Positions 13,689 to 17,138 of a stretch of 17,138 nucleotides of DNA are shown here, piece by piece. The position numbers and the translations under genes were made by a program. A model generated the notes under the pieces. It was not told where the DNA came from. It did not search any database and was given only the letters and a program-made list of their open reading frames with translations. Origin of the DNA: RGIG1681 sp045648025 (GTDB lineage: Bacteria > Bacillota > Clostridia > Christensenellales > UBA1242); the NCBI GenBank assembly GCA_045648025.1, contig JAZRNH010000039.1, positions 1 to 17,138 of the forward strand. The letters are read 5' to 3'. Position 1 is the stretch's first letter, and every line of letters begins with the position of its first letter.

Positions 13689-15524
13689 TTAAACTCCTAA
13701 TGTTTTTAATTCGTGTGGGTTGTTAAATTTTGCAGCTTCAATTGCTCTGCCACGATACTTTGTGCTTGATCTTCCACTGTTTCCTCTTGGAATACAATCA
13801 AGAGTGATTCCAGAATATCTTTCAGTTAACACCTCATATTCTGCAAGACTTGATGGACCTTTCTTTTTGGTTGGGTCTTTCCAGTCAGAACCTAAGAAAA
13901 TTGCACAAGATTTTCCGTCAGCAATAGCTTCTTCCATTTCAGCTAAAACTTCTTGTGGAGGCATAATGTCATAAGGTGTTTTATAAACTTCACTAACACC
14001 AACAAGTGCATTTGCCACACAAACTCTTTCGTCTTCTTTTTGAACAGTTGTTTTGTTTTTGTTCACAAGAACATAAAAGTCAGTTTTGATACCAACAATA
14101 ACTTTGTCGCATCTTTTGATAACTTCTTGAATATATTCAATGTGTCCTGGGTGGAACATATCAAACACACCTGGAAGATATCCAATTGCATATTTCTTTG
14201 GCTTTGGTTTATCAATAATAAATGGCTCAATTGTGCCACCTGCATAATGAACTTTTCCTGTGATATCAACTTTTGTAACACTTGAAACATCATCAAGCAT
14301 TTCAACAGCTTTCATACGATCTTCAACAGAGAACATTGGTTCAACACCAAGATACATCTTTGTAAGTTCATCATCATAAACAGCAACAACAACATGCCTA
14401 AAGCTTTTTGCACATCTTTGAATAAGTTTGATATCTTTTTCACGGTTCATATCAAAAATACCGGCAATAATGCAAGTTTCTTTTCTATAATCACCCGCAA
14501 TTGTATTGCTAAGTTTAACAAATTCTTCATAACTCATATTAATAATATCATTAATAGTAATCATAAATGCTTTGCTTTCAGTGAGTGATTTGTCATTTCT
14601 AAGCAATTCTTTTTGTTTGTAATGGAAAATACGAAGAACTTCACTCTCCAAAAGTTGGTTATTAATGATAGAATTATCTAAAAGTGCATTTGCATATAAT
14701 TTTTCTCTGTTTTTAAGAACAAACATATAAACTGCAAAAATGCTACTAGCTTCATTAAAGACACCTGGAAACTCTTTATAAAGGTCTTCATTTCTTTCAT
14801 AAATTTCTTTAATGTCTTTTTTGCATTGATAAATTTGTCTTTCAGACATTTGGTCTTCTTTGAGCATCAAGTGAGCAAGTGCTTCAAAGTATGGGAACAA
14901 AGCATCTGAAACTCTTGTGCAATCTTCTTTGTTTTTGATTGCCTTTGATTTATAAACTGGGTCATGAGTAGCCATATGAGCAACATATTGAGCCTTTGTT
15001 TTTACTTGAACTTCAATAGGATAACTCACAGGTTTTCCATCAACGGTTTCATTGAACATTAAGTTGATTCTAACATTTTTGTAACCATTGTTTGTTTGAT
15101 AACCTTTCAAAAGTGGCAATTTTGCTGAATCAAGTTCAACACCTTCACCTCTTTTTTGTGGTTGTCTGCAATCTTCAAATCTAAAATCCCTATAAAAATA
15201 TTTAGAATTTGGGTTTTTAAATTGTTCATAATGTTCTTGCATATAATAAAGCACACTATCAACATCTTGGTTTGTGTCCACAACAACAGTAAAACCAATA
15301 AGGTCTTTCATACTGTTCCATTCTTTTGAATATTTTTCATCAGTGTCATATTTTTGCAAGATAGAAAGCGGAGCTTTCACTCTTGTTGTTACAAAACTTT
15401 CAACTCTTGGCAAGTTTTCAAGCTCAGACTTTAAGTTTGTAACCATAAGTTCAATATTTTGACTGCTTTCTGCTCCATAAAGATTATGGAACATTTCTGT
15501 TGTTATTTGTCTTTTCTTATCCAT
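13689..15524 (-). CDS. Fusion: RelA/SpoT-type synthetase domain + degenerate and intact nucleotidyltransferase domains
   Basis: A 611-residue soluble protein. Residues about 40-195 match a (p)ppGpp synthetase (RelA_SpoT) domain: TRVKAPLSILQKY (47-59), MKDLIGF with Asp74 at the Mg-binding position, NNGYKNV (145-151) with the base-stacking Tyr148, and PIEVQVKT with Glu171, then HDPVYK. Residues 200-340 are helical with no motif I know. Residues 350-420 look like a nucleotidyltransferase fold starting IIAGIFD, but the HxGH site reads NREKD. Residues 443-595 are a second such domain with an intact site: YLPGVFDMFHPGH (His458, His461), LGSDW (544-548) and GRSSTKYR (584-591), closest to glycerol-3-phosphate cytidylyltransferase-like enzymes. 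The TGS/ACT tail of long Rel proteins is absent. GGGGAG lies 13 nt from the ATG. Domain calls are by motif; the reaction is unknown. Confidence 0.72.
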   Translation of the reverse strand: MDKKRQITTEMFHNLYGAESSQNIELMVTNLKSELENLPRVESFVTTRVKAPLSILQKYDTDEKYSKEWNSMKDLIGFTVVVDTNQDVDSVLYYMQEHYEQFKNPNSKYFYRDFRFEDCRQPQKRGEGVELDSAKLPLLKGYQTNNGYKNVRINLMFNETVDGKPVSYPIEVQVKTKAQYVAHMATHDPVYKSKAIKNKEDCTRVSDALFPYFEALAHLMLKEDQMSERQIYQCKKDIKEIYERNEDLYKEFPGVFNEASSIFAVYMFVLKNREKLYANALLDNSIINNQLLESEVLRIFHYKQKELLRNDKSLTESKAFMITINDIINMSYEEFVKLSNTIAGDYRKETCIIAGIFDMNREKDIKLIQRCAKSFRHVVVAVYDDELTKMYLGVEPMFSVEDRMKAVEMLDDVSSVTKVDITGKVHYAGGTIEPFIIDKPKPKKYAIGYLPGVFDMFHPGHIEYIQEVIKRCDKVIVGIKTDFYVLVNKNKTTVQKEDERVCVANALVGVSEVYKTPYDIMPPQEVLAEMEEAIADGKSCAIFLGSDWKDPTKKKGPSSLAEYEVLTERYSGITLDCIPRGNSGRSSTKYRGRAIEAAKFNNPHELKTLGV

Positions 15525-15543
15525 TTTAATAAAATTTCTCCCC

Positions 15544-16101
15544 TTATTTTAACTTATCTGCTTCTGCAATAAGCAATTTCATTAATCCTTTATGTGATCT
15601 TTCTTTATATTTTTTTACTACCGACAATACTTCTTTTTTCAAATTTTCAGAAACTTGTTTTCCATCAAGTTCAGCAAGTTCAACCAAATATTCTGCAAGT
15701 TTAATTTTGCCAATAAATGCAAATTGATGGTTTTCAAAAACTGATTTAAGTTTTTCAGCTGTGTCTAACTCTTGATTCAAAAGTTTAACAGCTTCAACAA
15801 TAACCTTTCCGTAAGCCGATTCAAGTTCGTTAACATCAAGTTTTGTTTCTTTAACAAAAATCAATAATTGAGCAGTATCAAGCACAATATCTTCATATGT
15901 TGTGCCATATCTAGCAAGAACATTAATAATGTTCGCAACCTTTTGCAAAATCTTTTCTTTTTTTGCTGCTGGATAGGTTTCAGCAATAGTCATTTCTATT
16001 GCCCTATAAGTTTGATTCCAATTTTTTGAAAATGGAAGCTCTTCCGAAACCGAAATATCGATTTCAGCATCAATTTGTCCTAGAATTTCTTCTTGGTTCA
16101 T
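15544..16101 (-). CDS. Hypothetical protein resembling a RelA/SpoT HD domain without catalytic residues
   Basis: A 185-residue soluble helical protein, first gene of the operon. I do not recognise it directly, but residues 50-145 follow the pattern of the Rel/SpoT HD hydrolase domain. KVANIINVLARYGTTYEDI is like the VA.IL..LG...T. helix. LLIFVKET (79-86) occupies the place of LLHDVVEDT. VNELESAYGKVIVEAVKLL is like the LE..FG..V...V.G.TKL stretch. GKIKLAEYLVELAEL (131-145) is like the IKLADRLHNMRTL helix. The His-Asp pair and the later Asp are gone, so hydrolysis is not expected and a regulatory role is more likely. The next gene is a Rel-type synthetase, in the order HD then synthetase found in long Rel proteins. 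AGAGGTG precedes the ATG. The HD relationship is inference. Confidence 0.55.
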   Translation of the reverse strand: MNQEEILGQIDAEIDISVSEELPFSKNWNQTYRAIEMTIAETYPAAKKEKILQKVANIINVLARYGTTYEDIVLDTAQLLIFVKETKLDVNELESAYGKVIVEAVKLLNQELDTAEKLKSVFENHQFAFIGKIKLAEYLVELAELDGKQVSENLKKEVLSVVKKYKERSHKGLMKLLIAEADKLK

Positions 16102-16127
16102 AAAACACCTCTTTTCTTAGTATAGAT

Positions 16128-16156
16128 ATTATATAATAAATAACCAAATAAGTCAA
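16128..16156 (-). promoter_or_regulatory. SigA promoter of the pseudo-HD / synthetase fusion / nrnA operon
   Basis: On the minus strand: -35 TTGACT (16156-16151), 17-bp spacer, -10 TATAAT (16133-16128). The transcript starts about 20 nt before the first start codon, with AGAGGTG as ribosome binding site. Near-consensus, so basal expression is probably strong. Confidence 0.92.
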
Positions 16157-16212
16157 TACCCAATAGTTATTTTTTTATATCGATTTTTTTGACAGTTTTA
16201 AATTATTTTAAG

Positions 16213-16244
16213 AAAAAAACAAAACAACACAAAAAAGTGTTGTT
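16213..16244 (-). terminator. Terminator of the thioesterase/histidine phosphatase pair
   Basis: Minus-strand stem AACAACAC/GTGTTGTT (16244-16237 with 16230-16223), T6 loop, followed by TTTG and seven T (16219-16213). It touches the last base of the phosphatase stop codon. Confidence 0.88.
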
Positions 16245-16786
16245 TAAATTTCAATTTCTTTTAACTCTGCATTATCAAACTTCACTTGGTTTCTAAAAAT
16301 TTCATCATCAAATTTTCCAAATCTTGCAAGTGATTCAATTGCAGAAGCAACAATGTTGTGTGTCACAACTAAAATGTTTTTATTATTATATTGTTCTTTG
16401 ATTTCAGCAATAAATTCTTTAACTCTTTGTTCAATCTCTTCAATTGCTTCCATACCCTGTTCTTTTTGTCTTTTTGCTTTAATGAGCTTTTCTTCAAATG
16501 TTAAACTCATATATTTTCTGCCAGTAAAAATACCTTGGTCACACTCAATAATTTTGTTGTTTTTAACAATTTTTGCATTATGAAACTTATTCATAATGTT
16601 TGCAGTCTGAACAGTTCGCATTAATGGCGAAACCAAAATCAAATCAATGTTCAAATTTTTAGCAGCAACAGCCGTCATCTCAGCTTGTTCTTTGCCTTTT
16701 TTGCTAAGCCTGTTTTGTGAGATGCCTTGAGTTATTCCTTTTGAATTCCACACAGTTTCACCATGCCTCATAACAAAAATCTTCAT
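16244..16786 (-). CDS. Histidine phosphatase (phosphoglycerate mutase-like) family protein
   Basis: A 180-residue cytosolic phosphatase of the two-histidine superfamily. MRHGETVWN (6-14) carries the phosphate-accepting His8 with Arg7. QG..QNRLSKKGKEQA continues the family pattern. SPLMRTVQTA holds the second Arg, ECDQGIFTG contains the likely acid Glu, and VVTHN carries the second catalytic His. Such proteins act on small phosphorylated metabolites, for instance broad-specificity sugar phosphatases or alpha-ribazole phosphatase; nothing here selects between these. AAAGGA lies 8 nt from the start and overlaps the end of the upstream thioesterase gene, so the two are translationally coupled. 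The protein ends shortly after the last motif, a short form. Confidence 0.88.
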   Translation of the reverse strand: MKIFVMRHGETVWNSKGITQGISQNRLSKKGKEQAEMTAVAAKNLNIDLILVSPLMRTVQTANIMNKFHNAKIVKNNKIIECDQGIFTGRKYMSLTFEEKLIKAKRQKEQGMEAIEEIEQRVKEFIAEIKEQYNNKNILVVTHNIVASAIESLARFGKFDDEIFRNQVKFDNAELKEIEI

Positions 16787-16791
16787 AAAAA

Positions 16792-17138
16792 TTATCCTTT
16801 TAATACCAAATTTTCAAGCAAATTATAAAGTTCTGGATTTTTCTTTTTAACAGCAACAACCTTGCCACCCTTATTCAAACAACAATGTTCGCTGGTTGCA
16901 ATGCAAACAATTTCTTCATTTACCTTCATTGTATAGCCAAATTTTATTCTAACAGCAGAAATTTCAAGAACATCAACTTTGATTTTTATTATATCTCCAT
17001 AGGTGGTTGGTTTTTTAAAATCAAGATGCAATCCAATCACTGGTGAAAAAATCTCTTCTCTTTCCATTCTTTCATAGCTATAACCAATCTTTTCCATAAA
17101 ATCAGTTCTGGCCTCTTCCATAAACCTTGCATAGTTTG
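16792..17138 (-). CDS. Acyl-CoA thioesterase-like hotdog protein (YbgC/FadM type), partial at its N-terminus
   Basis: The 3' part of a 4HBT-type hotdog-fold thioesterase, which hydrolyses acyl-CoA or a related thioester in the cytosol. The frame stays open to the window edge and reads NYARFMEEARTDF before continuing. This matches the N-x-x-Y..(F/Y)-x-E-x-x-R helix of YbgC/FadM proteins, so the ATG at 17121 is internal and the true start is outside. About 20 residues, including the usual catalytic Asp before this helix, are not visible. The remaining 115 residues show the expected strands (PVIGLHLDFKKPTTYGDIIKI, IKFGYTMKVNEEIVCIATSEH). It is 5 bp upstream of the histidine phosphatase gene, which shares its transcript. 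Confidence 0.82.
   Translation of the reverse strand, partial: NYARFMEEARTDFMEKIGYSYERMEREEIFSPVIGLHLDFKKPTTYGDIIKIKVDVLEISAVRIKFGYTMKVNEEIVCIATSEHCCLNKGGKVVAVKKKNPELYNLLENLVLKG

Noticed and set aside
13953..14285. Plus-strand open frame of 110 codons
   Set aside because: It lies opposite the fusion gene, has no ribosome binding site and a Phe/Asn/Cys-rich composition typical of antisense shadows in AT-rich genes.
15525..15537. Non-standard ATT start for the fusion gene nearer its ribosome binding site
   Set aside because: An in-frame ATT would give ideal spacing to GGGGAG, but glgB shows that a 13-nt gap is tolerated here, so the ATG at 15524 is kept.
1..17138. Recoded genetic code (TGA as Trp) as in some reduced AT-rich lineages
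   Set aside because: All recognised genes use TGG for Trp and contain no in-frame TGA; stops are TAA, with TAG at pflB.
1..17138. CRISPR array, insertion sequence, tRNA or rRNA
   Set aside because: No regularly spaced direct repeats, transposase-like frames, terminal inverted repeats, or tRNA/rRNA signature sequences were seen on either strand.

Overview
The window is 17.1 kb of AT-rich, densely coded DNA. It looks like chromosome from an anaerobic, low-G+C Gram-positive bacterium of the Bacillota, probably an uncultured gut-type Clostridia or Bacilli lineage. The reasons are pyruvate formate-lyase with its activase, a SAM-clan riboswitch controlled by an intrinsic terminator, near-consensus SigA promoters, AGGAG-type ribosome binding sites, U-tract terminators, and DHH-family nanoRNases. 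The standard genetic code is used (Trp is TGG, no in-frame TGA). I see no tRNA, rRNA, insertion sequence, prophage structural gene or CRISPR array.

Layout. Positions 1-1200: metK (minus strand, C-terminal end outside the window), preceded by a SigA promoter, a compact SAM riboswitch and a terminator/antiterminator. 1200-1999: xth (exonuclease III). 2150-5690: the plus-strand glycogen operon glgB-glgA, with a consensus promoter overlapped by an inverted repeat and closed by two tandem terminators. 5711-6469: a monocistronic peptidase E-like gene (minus). 6471-9723: pflB-pflA (minus), with a long hairpin-rich leader and an intercistronic terminator. 9724-10253: greA (minus). 10295-11594: a minus-strand pair, a 5'(3')-deoxyribonucleotidase followed by a NADAR-like protein. 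11638-12606: a plus-strand NrnB-like DHH phosphoesterase. 12703-16156: a three-gene minus-strand operon (below). 16213-17138: a histidine phosphatase and, upstream of it, a hotdog thioesterase cut by the window edge.

The most unusual unit is the operon at 12740-16156. Its first gene resembles a RelA/SpoT HD hydrolase domain that has lost its metal-binding residues. The second is a 611-residue fusion of a RelA/SpoT-type (p)ppGpp synthetase domain to two nucleotidyltransferase-fold domains, one degenerate and one with an intact HPGH motif. The third is an NrnA-like DHH oligoribonuclease/pAp phosphatase starting one base after the fusion's stop codon. I infer a remodelled, split Rel-like enzyme that makes or senses a nucleotide and is coupled to cytidylyltransferase chemistry, with a phosphatase beside it. 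Its product and substrate cannot be read from sequence.

The right half (10.3-16.8 kb) is rich in enzymes that cleave or build phosphorylated nucleotides (deoxyribonucleotidase, NADAR-like, NrnB-like, NrnA-like, synthetase/nucleotidyltransferase). The left half is central metabolism: SAM synthesis, glycogen and mixed-acid fermentation. MetK supplies the SAM that the radical enzyme PflA uses to activate PflB.
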